A stretch of 64,000 nucleotides of DNA from Chytridium lagenaria (GCA_025449115.1 JAHLKC010000032.1:62001-126000), one strand, 5' to 3'; positions 38,231 to 50,759 are shown, counted from the first letter of the stretch. Translations and numbers: made by a program. Notes: generated by a model from the letters alone, not told the origin.

Positions 38231-41220
38231 ATGGAGGAGGTGGGGAAAGGAAAGCGTGGCGCAAAGGCTGTCAGAGGACCTCTGGATCATTGTCGCCTGC
38301 TTTGTTGCCCAAGCAAACTACAAGGATCTCGTCGAGATGGAAGTTGTGGACAAGCGCTTTCAAAGGTGAGCCCTCTTTTCATTTATATACACCACATTCT
38401 ATTTCAATCCTTTTTCCATTCTCGGTGCTGTATTTCCGCTCATTCGGCGTATTCTTATTCCATTTCTTTTCTTTCTTCTTCTTTTCCTTTCCTTTCCATG
38501 TCCACCTTTACAGAATCGCGAGAACCAACAAATGTTGGTTTGTCGCCTACCGATCCGTCTACCCCAACCTGACACGGTCATTTGCCTACCGTGGTATTGA
38601 TCCCGAACCACCAGACTGGCGGTCCAAACTCGTTGTCTTGTCTCTGCCGATCGGCCTGGTCGGATTTCGCTAAACTCGTTCATGCCGCCCCCTCCTCTCC
38701 TTTACATATACCATCCAGAACATGGTCGTCAGCTCTAGTGGGATTAAAGGACTTGGCGTTGGAACAACAGCGTGGGATGTGGATGTAAAAGAATTAATGA
38801 ATGACGGGATGGAGGAGGAGGAAGAGGAGAAGAGGATGAAGAGGAGGATCGACTGCTATTTCTTCCACCAAGACAGCACTCTATGAAGCGACAACAACAA
38901 TATTTAAACGATTTATCTAAAAGCGCTTCCGACGAACACCTTTCACAACAACAACAACAACAACTACCACCGTCACCTATCCCACCACCCATTCCACCAC
39001 GTCGTCATATCCCATCAACCTTGACACCCTCGGACCCATCATCCTCCCTGCAAAACCATCCCCATCTCTCCCACCCCCTTCCCACCAAAACCAAAACCCT
39101 CACCCTCACCCAATCCCCACCCCCTTCCCACCAAAACCCACCCCCAATCCCACCACCCCCCCGTCGCACCTCCGCCATCGCCGCCAACCTCTCCCTCCCT
39201 CCCCCCCAACCCCCCGGCTGCTCCATCCTCCTCGCGAACGCGAAATCTCCCGCTACCTCCTCACCCTCCACTCCAACCCAGACGCCCGCTTCGCCTACGC
39301 CTCCATGATCCCCGAATCCCCCATCCCCTCCCTCCCCACCTCCCACTTCTCCTGCACCCCCTCCACATCCCCACCGCCGACCTCCTCCCCCCCACACGCA
39401 CCGGCATCCACGCCATAGGCTCCATCGTCGGCATCTCCATCCTCCATCGCGTCGGTCCCATCCCCCACAAACCCTCCACCCTCTGCACCTCCGTCTTCCT
39501 CATCCACCTCCCCACCCTCCACCTCATCGCCGGCACCTCCTTCCCCACATCAGGCCCGACCACAACTGGCTCGTCCTTCGCCACCTCGATGTCACACGAA
39601 ACTCCTCGTCATGGCCGAAGAGGACGATCGGGCGGGCCGCTGGCATCGTTTGGTGTTTCGGAAAGGCGTGGAAGGCGCCGCGTACCTTGATGCGGGGCTT
39701 GCGAGAAAGGTGTTCCCTTTCCGGGGAACGTGAAGTGGAGGGACGGGAAGACGGAAAGGTGAGAAACGGCTTTATGAGAGTCGGAGAGGGTTGGATCGTG
39801 TCGCAGAGGTGGATGATGGTGGAGGACTTGTGGAGATGGTGATGCCCGAGGATTTGGTGGGGTACAGCGTGACACCGTTTCCAGCGTTCATCACTGACCT
39901 TCCTGTATGTGTTGATGTGGATAAACCCGGGAAAGGCGCAACTTGGGATGCTATTTCGTTAACGTCGGAAGAAGAATCACCTATAGACACACCCGTACGA
40001 GATCGATCCGGATCCGTATGTTCCGTTGACTCTGTTTTATCCGAAATCACATCCGCCGTGTACCCCGCATCCCTAGCCACCCCTCCCCCCGTCTTGACCC
40101 TACCCACGCCGTCCTCGTGTTAAGCGTATCCAACGATGACGAAGAAACGGGGACGGTGTTGACCGTTGACACGCAAAGTGGACGGATTCTAGCGAGGAGT
40201 GTGTATGGGAGTGGTGTGACGACGATTGATGTGGGGTTTCCTTATGAAGGGGTGGTGGTGACTGGACATCGGGATCATGGGGTGCGGGTGTGGGATTTGG
40301 GAGTGGGACGCATTTGATGTCGGTGCAGTGTCCTGTGAGGATTGGACCGGTTTTGGGAGTGAGTTGGGTGGATGAACCGGAGGGGTGGGAGGGGAGTGGA
40401 GGAGGCCGAGGGCTTTGAAGTTGGTGACGTTTGCGGATTGGGAGGAGGAGGAGGAGGAGGATGTGGATACCCCTGTGTTGACGTATCAGGGGGGTTCGGG
40501 ACCTTATCAAGGTGGTTCGGGGACTTCTCAGGCGCCCGTATCAGGGGGTTTCTGGACCGTATCAAGGGGCTTCTGGACCTTATCAAGGAAGTTCTGGACC
40601 GTATCAATGGGTTTCCGGGCATCACGGGGCTTTGGGGCATCAAGGACCTTCCCGGCTCATCTCCCCCACATCCCATCACCACAAACCACCCAAACAATGA
40701 ACCCACCATCCACAGGTGGAGGAGATTTGTAGTCTGGGATTTAGACCGTTTCATCCACCTCGCCCGTCACCACCATTCCCTCCGTCAACGTCACCCTCCT
40801 CATCGACCCGTATCCTCCCACCGCTCCGAACGTCGTCGATGAATGTGCCGTGTTGTCGAGGTTTTCGGATGAGGGGGGAGACGGGGAGGGATGTTGTGGC
40901 GACGTTTACGGTGATACATCCTTTTGTGTTGGTGTTGACGGTGGAGGGGACTTTTGAGGCGGTGAGACTTGAGGATGGGAGGGGGTGGTGAGGGTTTTGG
41001 ATGTTGTGGGGAGGGCGGGGGACGGGGAGGAGGTGGGGAGGAGGGTGGGTGGGGCGGTTGGGGGGTTGGGGCGGTTGGGGGGCGGTTGGGCGGTTGGGGC
41101 GGTTGAGGTGTTGATGCCGTTGGAGGGGATGAGGGAAGCGGGGAAGAGGTTGTGGCGGCAGCTGCGGCGCAAAGTCAGTTTGGGATTTATAGTATTGTGA
41201 GGGTACCTGGTGTTGAGTAG
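38231..41220 (+). CDS. F-box protein with degenerate WD-like repeats
   Basis: Begins with an F-box-like helix set, LSEDLWIIVACFVAQANYKD then LVEMEVVDKRF, an intron, and ARTNKCWFVAYRSVYPNLT, which together match the F-box pattern that binds Skp1 in SCF ubiquitin ligases. A Gln/Pro/Ser-rich stretch (38.9-39.3 kb) follows. Later parts look like WD40 blades: GTVLTVDTQSGRILARSVYG, EGVVVTGHRDHGVRVWDLG, FVVWDLDRFIHLARHHHSL and VIHPFVLVLTVEGTFEAVRL. The end was put at the TAG at 41218-41220 after QSQFGIYSIVRVPGVE. The span has at least eight frame changes, so exon structure and exact start are uncertain. If functional it would select substrates for ubiquitination. Confidence 0.5.
40485..40640 (+). 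repeat. Short 21-bp coding repeat (GPYQGxS)
   Basis: Units of the type GGACCGTATCAAGGGGCTTCT code GPYQGAS, GPYQGSS and GPYQWVS, within the WD-like part of the F-box gene. About six copies are seen. Slippage between copies moves the array through all three frames. Confidence 0.75.
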
Positions 41221-42330
41221 TTTTGTTTACGGGAAGTGGGATTGTGAAATTGGGGGTTGATATTGGGATGTGAGAGGTGTGAATACCCGGGTTATTGTAT
41301 TTTTTAAGACGCGTCAGCGGGGGAAGGGGGGGGGGGGGGGGGGTGTTGGGTAGGGGTTATAATGTCTTTATTGTAATGGCCTTTTTTTTTTTTTTGAAAT
41401 AGATGAATGTTTTGGTGCGTAGATTTATTGGTTGGTGTTTTTTGGTTACTTCGTGACGTGGTTTGGGACTGTCTTTGTTGAAAAAATAGGGGGTTTGAAT
41501 GTTTGGGAATCATGTATGGCGGGAAGGGAAATCGCTTGAAAACCCTTTTAATAGATTAACTCAACAAATGCAAAACATTCCCCGAAACACTGCTTACAGC
41601 TATTAATTTTTGTTTGTTTAAAAGAATTGGGGAAAGACGCCCCTACGTGTGTATTCTTCGTCAAAGAGGATAATTCTGATGGAATCAACATTGAATCTTG
41701 CTTCTATCAGCTTTTTTGGAGGGAAGCCAATCTATGTTCCAACATAAATATCTTAATACTGCCAAAATTCTTTTTTTCCTCTATCCCCTTGCTTTTAAAC
41801 TTTTTCGTCAACTTCATTCATTTCCTTCTTCGTCTGCTCTTCACATCCATCGTCTCCAATTTACCTTTTACGTATATAACCCCTACGTGAACCCAAACGG
41901 TCTTTAAACGCGACCTCTAAACAGGAACCACAATCCAAAAAGCAATGAAAAAAAAAAGCCAAAACCTCTTTTAAAAAATAAAATAGTCTGCCGAACTACA
42001 AAAAAAAAAACCAGCGATAAAACAACGTAGAACAAAAAACAAGCGAGGTGCGCAAAATACAAGGCCTTCATAATCTGAGGACAGTTGAAATAAAAAAAAA
42101 AGTAATGGTTTTTTCGCAATTGAAAAAAAAAGATGGCGTTGATAAAATAAAGTGGGATGGTATAATACAATGCGCCGATTCTTTTTTTTTTGTCATAAAG
42201 TTTTCTTATCGGTATGAGTAGTTTGTGACGGGTGAGAGACCATGAGAAAAGTTTCCAAGGTGATCTAAAAAAACAATAAAGACGCGTTACCATCAACCCA
42301 ACGAAAAACCACAAAAACAAAAAAAAGCAC
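41221..42330. other. Convergent intergenic region with a G18 homopolymer
   Basis: Between the stop of the F-box gene (+) and the end of an unidentified minus-strand gene. It holds an 18-base G run at 41326-41343 and several A/T homopolymers (41380-41396, 42330-42352). No gene seen. Confidence 0.6.
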
Positions 42331-44080
42331 ACGACAAAAAAAAAAAAAACAAAATACCTCTTCCAACATGATTCCATCCTCTCCTCCCGACAGGTCCAGG
42401 AACCTGCAAAAGCGCATTCCACTGTCTCGTCGCCCTCTCCGAAACCCCCGACACCTCCAAAGCCGTAATCCCTCCAGCAAATGGTACCCCCGGATTCCCA
42501 TAATTCCCCACCCCATTCGACCTCCTCTCCCCCCAAACCCCTGCCACTCTATTCCCGTCGCAACCCTCGACGATCCCATCAACGGCCCCAACAAAGCCGG
42601 CACACCCATCGCAGGAACACCCCTGCAATCCCTACCATTAGACGGGTCTTTATGAACGGGGATAGCGTTGACCCCCCACCCTGTTGCGGCGGCGATGGAG
42701 GCGGTGGTGACGGGGACGTGCATTTTAGGGTCGGCGATAGGTTGGGAGGGAGTACCGATGGCTTGTGGGAGTCCATTGACGGCAGCGACGGCGTTGAAGG
42801 CAGCGAGGTATTTTGATGGGATGCCGTGAACGTTGGCTCCGACGGGTGAAGCGCAGTAGTCGTCATGTAGAGGGATTCTGGGGTGTTGGGGTCTGGGGTG
42901 TGTGGCGAGTTGGAGGAGGTAGGCTGGGTTGAGGGAGCGGGAGTGGGAAGCGACGGTTGCGGAGAGAGGGTCTGGGAGGAAGGCGGGGTTGGAGACGGTG
43001 GATTCGGGACTGCTGGGGGGGGACCTGGGGGTGGGTTTAGGCCTTGGACTTTGTAGGGATGCGTGGGTAGGGGGTTGAGGGGGGGCGGTGACGGTGTTGG
43101 AGGGTTTTAGGTGAGATGGGAGTGATGTTGCGGGGTGTGATGGGGGTGGTAGTGGTGATGCGTAGGAAGATGGGGTGACGGGTCGAAGTGGTTGCTGTAA
43201 TTCAGGGGGTGATGGGATGTTGATAGGTTCAAGCCTTGCCATAGATGTTGGGGGTCGCGGAGGGTGTTTTTGGCACACTGCGGGGGTTTCAAACGTGACC
43301 GTCTTTGAAGATCCGGGATGAATGGGCTCCAATTTTGAAGGAACGCGAGAAGAGGTGCTCGCTGATAAATTGTTGGTGTTGGCGGTTTCAAGTGATGGAA
43401 GTGCACTTCCAGCACCCGCGTCCTGTCGTGTATTTTTATGACCTTCAAGTTTAACTCTTAAAACCTCCTCCTCTTCATCCTGTTCCTGTTCCATCTCCTC
43501 CACGTTATCATCAAGCATTTCCGATTCATGTTCCACCCCCTTTGCCTGCACCTCCTCCGCCGCCTTCGCTTTCGCAACGGCCTCCGCATGAATCGCCGTA
43601 AACGCCGCATTCATCGCCATCGCCATGCTCGTATTCCTCGCAGCCCCACCAGGCGGTACAGTCTCGGTCACATCCGTCGGTCTCATCCCCATCCCAAACA
43701 TAATCCCAGAAGGCCAACCTCCCACAGGAATTCGTATCCTCCTCAATTGATTCCCACGTTGCAACAAACTCATCAACTTGACACTCGCTTCATTCTGAGA
43801 ATACGGACTCGTGGAGTCCGTCACAGGACGACCACCTGACCTTGGCTCATTTGTGGAAAAATGACGACGCTTTCCAAGGGCTGGATCAATGTCGGATTTT
43901 GGAGTATCCTAGCTCCCATGCGGCTTCGTTGCTGAAACCAGGAGGAAGCGCGTGGTTTTCCTGGAACGTGACGGTGCGTTTGTGGGAGGACAGTTGGTAG
44001 GCGCCACCACGTTTAACGTTGAGTAAGGTAAGATCATAATGAGGTCTCTGCTTCCCAAAGTTTCGTGATAGACTAAACTC
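42330..44080 (-). CDS. Unidentified protein, Pro/Ser-rich middle
   Basis: On the minus strand the start region reads EFSLSRNFGKQRPHYDLTLL, then NVKRGGAYQLSSHKRTVTFQ, then ENHALPPGFSNEAAWELGY, a compact and non-repetitive part that looks well conserved although I cannot name it. After a frame break near 43890 comes SPYSQNEASVKLMSLLQRGN, an Ala/Glu-rich helix (AEAVAKAKAAEEVQAKGVEH), a ~200-residue Pro/Ser-rich region, then PLHDDYCASPVGANVHGIPS and an Ala-rich end with GITALEVSGVSERATRQWNA. The open frame runs about 1.5 kb, which supports a real gene. The 5' end may lie further upstream, in exons near 44.1-44.3 kb. Function unknown. Confidence 0.5.
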
Positions 44081-44344
44081 CTTTATGGTCCTTCAAAGCT
44101 TAGATCCAGGCAATGGAAGCCCTCTTTTGATTTCGCGACGTCTCGCTGTCACCCTTAAACGTTGGGGGAAGGCCGATACAGTCCTCTTTCAAGCCGTTCC
44201 AGCGGCTTCCAGAGGTTTGCGATGGTTTGATACTTGAAGTGGGATCCTTCGCGAGCGATGTAAGTCTCGCTAGGTTGAACTCGGATACAAAATAGCGATA
44301 TGGGGTCTTCGTTTTAGCGTGTTAAGGAAACGCGATCCGAATGG

Positions 44345-44702
44345 ATGTTACAGCCAAAGCCTCAACTGATGCATGCAACCTCAAGCAAAAGAGCAAAAAA
44401 GAAGGAGCGTCGGGAAAGAGACTATAGGCGAAAGCGGTGGTTGGTCAACGTGGCCGGATTGGGACAAACAAAGTGCTGTTGTAATCGATGCATGGCAAAG
44501 GTAGTAGGAGATCTGCGGTTTATTTTTTCTTACAGTTGGACATGATTGTTCCAGACGAGTGGGACCAACACATTTGATTCGAACTTCTTTCGAAGCTGCT
44601 GGCCGTGCCATGTGAAGAGCGTCTTTATCGACATTTTCAATTGAAAAACGGGTTACAATTAGTAGAAAGCATTCCGGATCATGCAAAAAGCCTAACGAGT
44701 TA
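44345..44702 (+). CDS. Candidate small gene
   Basis: A plus-strand segment encodes KKKERRERDYRRKRWLVNVA followed by GLGQTKCCCNRCMAK. An apparent 36-bp intron (44502-44537) follows, then LDMIVPDEWDQH and, after a frame change, FELLSKLLAVPCEERLYRHF and LVESIPDHAKSLTS before a TAA. The stretch without stops and the basic then Cys-rich composition suggest coding, but no family is recognised and the start is not clear. It lies tail-to-tail with the RING gene. Confidence 0.25.
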
Positions 44703-44811
44703 ATGTAATATTGGATAATCATAATTTAAACACAGCCCAAAACCCGCCCACGAAAAGCATACAAGCAACGCAATAAGCAGCACAACACGTCCAAAGAAAT
44801 CCATGAAGGAA

Positions 44812-46698
44812 TCAAAGATATAATCGGTGCACCGTATTCTTGCCAGAAATGCTCTTTCGACATGTCGGGCATTTCTTCCCCGCGTTTTTAATAGAGGCAC
44901 TCAAGCAGCCCTCGCAAAAGATATGCCCACAGATAGTCGAGCTCAGTGGAGTGGTTGCATCGGGTGTGCTTAAGCATATAGCGCATTTGAGGCGAGCAGG
45001 ATCTGCGGGCTCTGGGTCTGGGGTGGAATTGGAATCGCCCGTTGAATAAAGGCTTGGCGTCTGCGGCTTCCACCCGGACCTGGAGGCATCGGAACAAATC
45101 CAGTGGTCATTTCATACGGTGCGAACCGATGTAGGATTCCCAACACTTTTTAACCAAGAAAAACACGTTAGTATCTTAGACGCTATGGCAATCACTAAAA
45201 AGCGTGAATAAAAATGAATGATATCTCACCATTGTTCGCAAACACCGTTCTGATGTCACTACCGCTCAACTGGCGACGTGGTGGCGTCACTTGCCGAATT
45301 TCTCCAATCTGCACATCGTCATCTTCTGCAGTCAGATCCACTACAGAAGCATCAAGGTCCTCAACGACAGTTAGAGGGCGTGCGGGGCTCTTGAGGCAGA
45401 AGCCGCATCAATCCGTGCTCGTCGTCTCCGTTGCCGCTCTAGAGCCGTAAGCGAAATAGGAGCTGAGGAAGACGGTTGAGCAGATAATTGTAATGGTTGG
45501 TCCTCTTCATCGCTGTCGATTAGGAACGATTCTGAGGCAGTACTTGAGTTGGAAGTAACCCGCGATACGATTTCAGGTGCCACAACTCCCTCCACCGTCA
45601 CATCATTAGAAATCGCCGGGGAAACCACTTGTGCATCAGGCGCTTCGTTCAAAGGATCTGAGGAGCTGCCTGCAGGGTCATCAAAACGCCCATCTGAACG
45701 TAAGTTATCCCGAAATGAAGACGGCAACCCCAGTTCATTTAGTAGCTGGTCCTCAAAAAATAAATTACTTTGATCGACATAAGGCGTCTCCACTGACTCT
45801 ATCTGACGGGTGTTACTTGTTCCGGGAAAGTCATCCCGATGCGAAGACGACAAGCCTGTCTCGTTAACTTTATCTCCTTCTTTCAAAGAAATACTGCCAT
45901 CGGCAAGAGAGAATGACTCCGTTAGAGACGGCCCCTCACTCTGACGACTGCCGCTGTGTGTTCCAAGGGTATTGCAGGAGGTAAGGGAGTGTTGAGCGAG
46001 AGGGTCTGAATCTGTCCGTTTGCTGATACTTTGCGATACAGGCGTATCAAGTAGAATAGGAGATCCCTCATAGAGAAGCTTGATGTTGGGTCGAGATAGC
46101 TTTGACTGTTCGTCAGGAGTTCTAAGGTCAATAAGGGAAGCGTTGGGTTTCGGGGGAAGATGGAGATTGATGGGTGTGGTATCGGCAACTGAAGGGCCAG
46201 GCACAGGAATGTATCCTTTTGGCGTTAAGTGCTGCGAAAAAGAAGGTGGTTTGATGCTGGAGGGAAATGTTGAAGAGGAAGATTGATTTAGAGACATCTG
46301 TTTGGAGACGACGGAATCGGTCATCACTGATACAAAGTTAGAAAAGTCCAGAACAAACCACTTTAAAAGCAAAGAGAGCTCCACCTACATGATGAAGGGG
46401 ATTCGGATATTAATGAGGTAGGCTGAGAAGAACATGTCGTGTCCGAGGTGATGCCTTGTAACGCTCCATCTTTACTTTTCTGTCTTGGAGCACTTCCCAG
46501 CTTCTCTGCTATATCACCTGAGGAGAGACCATCTTGAGGCTCTTGGTGCTGAGGAGATGGATTGATGGTCGATGAAGCTACAGAGGCATCAACTCTCCGC
46601 TTCTTGGTTTTTGTGGCTCCCGACCTCTTCGTATTATCCTTCTTCAGTTGCCTCTTTCTAGAGCTCGACGCATACTTTGGCATCTCTGGAGATTCCAT
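44812..46698 (-). CDS. RNF4/Slx8-like SUMO-targeted RING ubiquitin ligase
   Basis: Nuclear E3 that recognises SUMO-modified proteins and ubiquitinates them in genome maintenance. The ATG at 46698 starts a basic segment (RKRQLKKDNTKRSGATKTKK), probably nuclear. An intron lies at 46388-46327. A long Ser-rich disordered region follows. Near 45340 is DASVVDLTAEDDD, a clear SUMO-interaction motif (VVDLT plus acidic residues). The C-terminus is a C3HC4 RING: KCAICLSTPDATTP, STICGHIFCEGCLS, KKCPTCRKS, ending KNTVHRLYL as in RNF4/Slx8. The stop is at 44812. Frame changes are near 45400 and 44990. Only one strong SIM was seen, whereas metazoan RNF4 has several. Confidence 0.82.
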
Positions 46699-46941
46699 CT
46701 CGACGGCCTAACCTAACCGCTTCCTTCGTCTTAGTCGAAATGCGACGTTTCTTTGGACAGTTGGCTGTGTTTCTTTTTTGTGTTGATGGATGGATTGCTA
46801 TACAGACGAATTGAAATCAGAAAAATCAAAATTCAGTCAATCACATCTGGATCACCACAGCAAGCAAGCATGAGAATGTATCCGTAATCTCGGTGTACTG
46901 TAAGAGAGTGTGTGTGTATAGAATAGGACATCATGTGATAT

Positions 46942-49217
46942 TTAGATCTTCCGAACAGTAAAAACATGTCCATCACGATGGGGCACCTCATATGGCATCC
47001 CATCCCGATCAGCAGCAACCGCCTTGCCCCTAAGCCCACCGACCTCTTCAAGGAGCCAGACCAGCTGCTCTCCAATATCTCTCATCATGCCTTGATTAAT
47101 GGTCTCCTTTATAGCCCATCTCCTATATCGATGACCCATCCGCGATGCCATGTTCATGAACTGCTCATTTCCTAGTGATCTTTCGGGTGGCTGCAATTCA
47201 AAAACTCCGGCGACAGGCTCTCTGCGAAGGTATAGGAGATAGATGAAAACAGCACCGTGCGGACCGATGAAGACGTCTGTGTCCTGGGCAATCGAAATTT
47301 GCGCTTCCACTGAAAGTGTCGCAAAGTCAACTGCACGGAAAAGACGCTCCACTTACGAAAGGTTCCGATCCGGTGAAATTGTGAGGACTCGGAGACCACG
47401 AGGTTACAACTTGTTCGAGATAGTCGATTAAAGGCTGGTTGGTTTTCCTATAGTTCGAGATAATCGGGGAGTTTCTTCGAAACGTTATTTATTCCACCGT
47501 TATTCTCGAGTTCTTCACGAGTAATGAGGCGTTTGTTCTTTCTACTTGTACTGTCGACCCAGCCCTTTACTCCATCAAATGACAGTGTCCATGAGCTTGG
47601 ATTTCTGGAGTGGTGTAGCTGACGTTGTGGAATTGCGGATGGCGTATGTCACTCTGAGAAGATTTAAAGGAACCTCAGTATGTTTCATGGGTCCAACCGT
47701 GCCTGTTTCGGTTACAGGTATGACCGCCAACGGAGTTCGGTTTCTCTTCGGTCCCCGAGGCCACGATGTCACAGGGCCAACAACGCTCCTTCCTGCGCCA
47801 TCACTTCCGAGCATTTGAACACGGAGTCTGTCCTCCACAAATGCCGAATACGCCTGCAACAATGGCGACAAGTGGCATTTATCAACCTGGCTTCCGTTTC
47901 GAGAATTAGGGGAGATGCCGCCATGGATTCCCCAGATAGCTCTTCGTATGCAGAGCCTTTTCCGAGAGGCCTCGAGGTCTCTTTGGGAGGCGATGAGGGC
48001 GGAGAGCTGTCTGATGTCCAGGATTCTGTTTGAAGACGAGAAGATTGTAGCCCACAGCCCTAGATATGGGCCGTCCGTCGTTCGACTGTCGAGAATAACG
48101 GGTTGAACTTCGTCAGCAGAAAGCCCTAGCGCGGCATAGACACGAAAGGTATTTACAAAGTCGTGATGAGCTTGATACGGATTTGTTGTATCCCATCTCG
48201 AGATGAAAAATAGGGGCGTTTCAATCCTTAATACATATCTTAGTCTTTACGTTTCAGTTTGAAATTTTACGGAGAATATTAACATACCACGCATCACATT
48301 GGATATCCTCGTTCGTCTCGGAAGGATTTTTGACGTTCATGGAACGAAACATCCATCCCACACCACCACCCAACCCAAAGCTCTTCTCGCCAAACCACCA
48401 AGTTTCGTTTAACGCGCAAGTGCTCGTGAGCGTTTCAAACGGCGCATTCAGGTCTAACGGTGCAGGATGAGTAGATGGGGCTGCTGGGATTTTGTCAATA
48501 TCTATAGCGACATTCAAAGTTTCGCAATAACGTTCTGTGATGGTCTCGTCGGTATCGAGATCCCCGCATATCAACTGGGATGATCCGGAGGTAATAGACT
48601 CTTTGGATAAGCTGATTCGCAAGGGTGGTCTCCGATGGATTGAGGAGCGGCGCTTGCGCCTATGTTTTGATTCTTCAATGTCGCTTTGCGCAATTTTAGC
48701 GAGAGTTTCCTCCATTAGTTGGTTTGTGTAATTCTTTGGCCTACCATGTGTTTAGGTTAATTTCGAATTCTATATGTAAGAAGTTAAGCTCACCTTTCAG
48801 TTACTTGCACCTTTTTTAAAGGGTATTTGTTTCGCTCTTGAAGAACTTGGACGAAGTATGTAAGCTTTTCTGCATATGAGGCATTTGACGGCAGTTTCTT
48901 GTCAATAAGAGTCGCTTTGTCAAATATCTGCTGATGCCCTGATCCTCCACAACGTGTCTCGGGATCAGAATGTATGACATCATCACCACGATGGCTGCGA
49001 GTGCAATTGGCGGCGCCTGAAAGAAACTTTTCCCTTGCTTTTTTCAAGTATAAAGCGGGGTAAGTTGCATAGGGACCTCCCAGCCCTCTCGCCCGCGAGA
49101 GGACCAGACAGAGCGTCGGTTATTCTTGATGAAGAAGCCAGTATGTTTGTGAACATTCCAATAGTCAAAAGGGCAAGAATAAAGCTGAGTATCGTTGCAA
49201 CGCGAGGAATCTGGCAT
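46942..49217 (-). CDS. GT61-family (DUF563) glycosyltransferase, type II membrane protein
   Basis: Golgi or ER glycosyltransferase of family GT61 (with EOGT and xylosyltransferases). After the start near 49217 comes a signal anchor, VATILSFILALLTIGMFTNI. A stem follows (48.7-49.1 kb), then ICGDLDTDETITERYCETLN and NVAIDIDK. The catalytic part reads DTTNPYQAHHDFVNTFRVYA, VQPVILDSRTTDGPYLGLWA, then IWGIHGGISPN, RKNKRLITREELENNGGINN, and the family signature DTDVFIGPHGAVFIYLLYLR, ending near 46942. GT61 enzymes transfer pentoses or GlcNAc to protein or glycans; the donor cannot be read from sequence. At least four introns and several frame breaks. The gene is upstream of, and co-oriented with, the RING gene. 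Confidence 0.8.
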
Positions 49218-49754
49218 TGATGAGGAATAGGCTTTGTTTTGACCGAAATTTGGCCGTGATATTGAAAAAGATGAGTCGTAACTTTTGAATAGCGGGATGG
49301 GAGATTATGATGTTCTTTAGTGTTGGGCCATAAGCACTGGAGGATGAGGCTTCTTGTTCCAAACTTGAGAAGAAGGGGAGCTCCGTCTCGCCTTTAATGG
49401 CGTCAAGACTCATCTTCATAGCTCTAACGAAAGCGAGACGAGACTCAACCACCACAAAATGACGGCCGTCTTTTGTGACGCCAAGGGGTTTTTAACTTTT
49501 TACGAAGGCGGGAAAATAGGGTACGCCAAAGCCCACTAATATATACTGTCAGCAAAATGTCTCAAGGCTCTGAAAGTAACCGAACATTCCTTCGAAGGGT
49601 CGCACCATGTCACTCTGTACTCATTTGCCCATAAAAGGCAAAAAAGAACGGCTGTTCTGGAAAAAAAGCGACGCCCATGAATCCCATCATTACTCAGCAT
49701 AAATAAACACTTTGGATTATATCAGCTTCTCAGGCGAAACTCACTAAAAACTGG
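49218..49754. other. Upstream region of the GT61 gene
   Basis: Contains the probable promoter and leader of the glycosyltransferase. An open minus-strand frame to 49455 shows no motif and is not called. Otherwise A/T-rich with nothing notable. Confidence 0.5.
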
Positions 49755-50206
49755 ATGGCGACATTAGAAAAGATGTCGCATCGAGAGGCAGAAAATGACG
49801 ATGGGTATCAGAACTTTGAAATACAAGTAAGACTGCAGACTATACTGAATAATTTACCGTTTCCACACAAAGCTGTGCCGCTTGATTACGTTGGCGATAT
49901 GCACACATTATTTTTTTTCTGCCTTGTACATGCAGAATACCTGATTTGAGACCTTTTTTATCGAAACAACGTAGTGGATTAAATGCTCGATATTTTTGTA
50001 ATATGGAGGAGACATTTGGGCAACTCCCTACTTCAAAATCTTTCTGGCTGAGTCCATCAAGAAACAAGGCCTGTATTTGCCAAGATCGTTTCAAAGCGGA
50101 ATTCCACCAAGAGTGTTGGAGCAGACGCTTCGATCTTAATTGCTTCGCTCGGTCAAAAAAGCTTGTCAACTTAGATAGTGTGGTTTTATTCACGCCAGGC
50201 GCTTAG
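49755..50206 (+). CDS. Candidate small orphan gene
   Basis: The ATG at 49755 begins MATLEKMSHREAENDDGYQN, followed at 49828 by a GTAAGA donor. A TGCAG acceptor at 49935 precedes IPDLRPFLSKQRSGLNARYF, CNMEETFGQLPTSKSFWLSP and further text to a TAG at about 50204. The two parts do not share phase with these sites, so an indel would be needed. A 117-residue frame also runs on the opposite strand. No family recognised. Confidence 0.22.
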
Positions 50207-50759
50207 GGAGCGCGCTGTCCTCAGTGCTATTGATATCCAGAAAATACTATTAACTTTTAAATTTGATATTTGGAAGGATGGAGTTTTTTAGCAGTTTTCA
50301 GGTATTCATTTTAATTTCACATAATATGTATGTGACTCTTTGAGAGCAATAATTGAAGTAGGTGAATAAAGGGAAAACTTTGTTGGTGTTTATTAGGTTT
50401 AACTGTAGCTGGTATACAAAATATCTGCCAGATCTTATAATCCTTTGAGGCGGTGGGTCTCGACTTACATTAACGAACAGGTGGCTGCAATAAAAGCGTG
50501 CCAGAAGTTTTTGCATGTGTTTATAGGTCAAATCGCTATGTTTGAAAATGTATTCTCTTATGCATATAAATATCTAAAACAAACACGGATATAACGTTGA
50601 ATTGCAAGGTGTTCTTGTTTAGTTATTGGTATATATATAATAAGCAATGATACCAAGACAATCTGGTGTTGTTCCACAAGTCCTCTTGCATCGCACCATT
50701 CCTTAGAGGTATCAACTCAAATCCAGAGCAGCACAGCTACAGTAGCAAGAGTCATTGAA
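50207..50759. other. AT-rich intergenic region
   Basis: Upstream of the LRR gene. (TA)-rich near 50630-50645. No coding or RNA signal seen. Confidence 0.6.

Noticed and set aside
37669..38673. 334-codon plus-strand frame upstream of the F-box gene
   Set aside because: Begins in TCATCA microsatellite text, shows no motif, and overlaps the F-box exon in another frame.
42265..43824. Start of the unidentified gene at 43824
   Set aside because: The codon there is GTG, and conserved-looking text continues upstream beyond a frame break, so the start must be further 5'.
49165..49455. Minus-strand frame above the GT61 start
   Set aside because: Overlaps the signal-anchor exon in another frame and has no family features; probably leader sequence.
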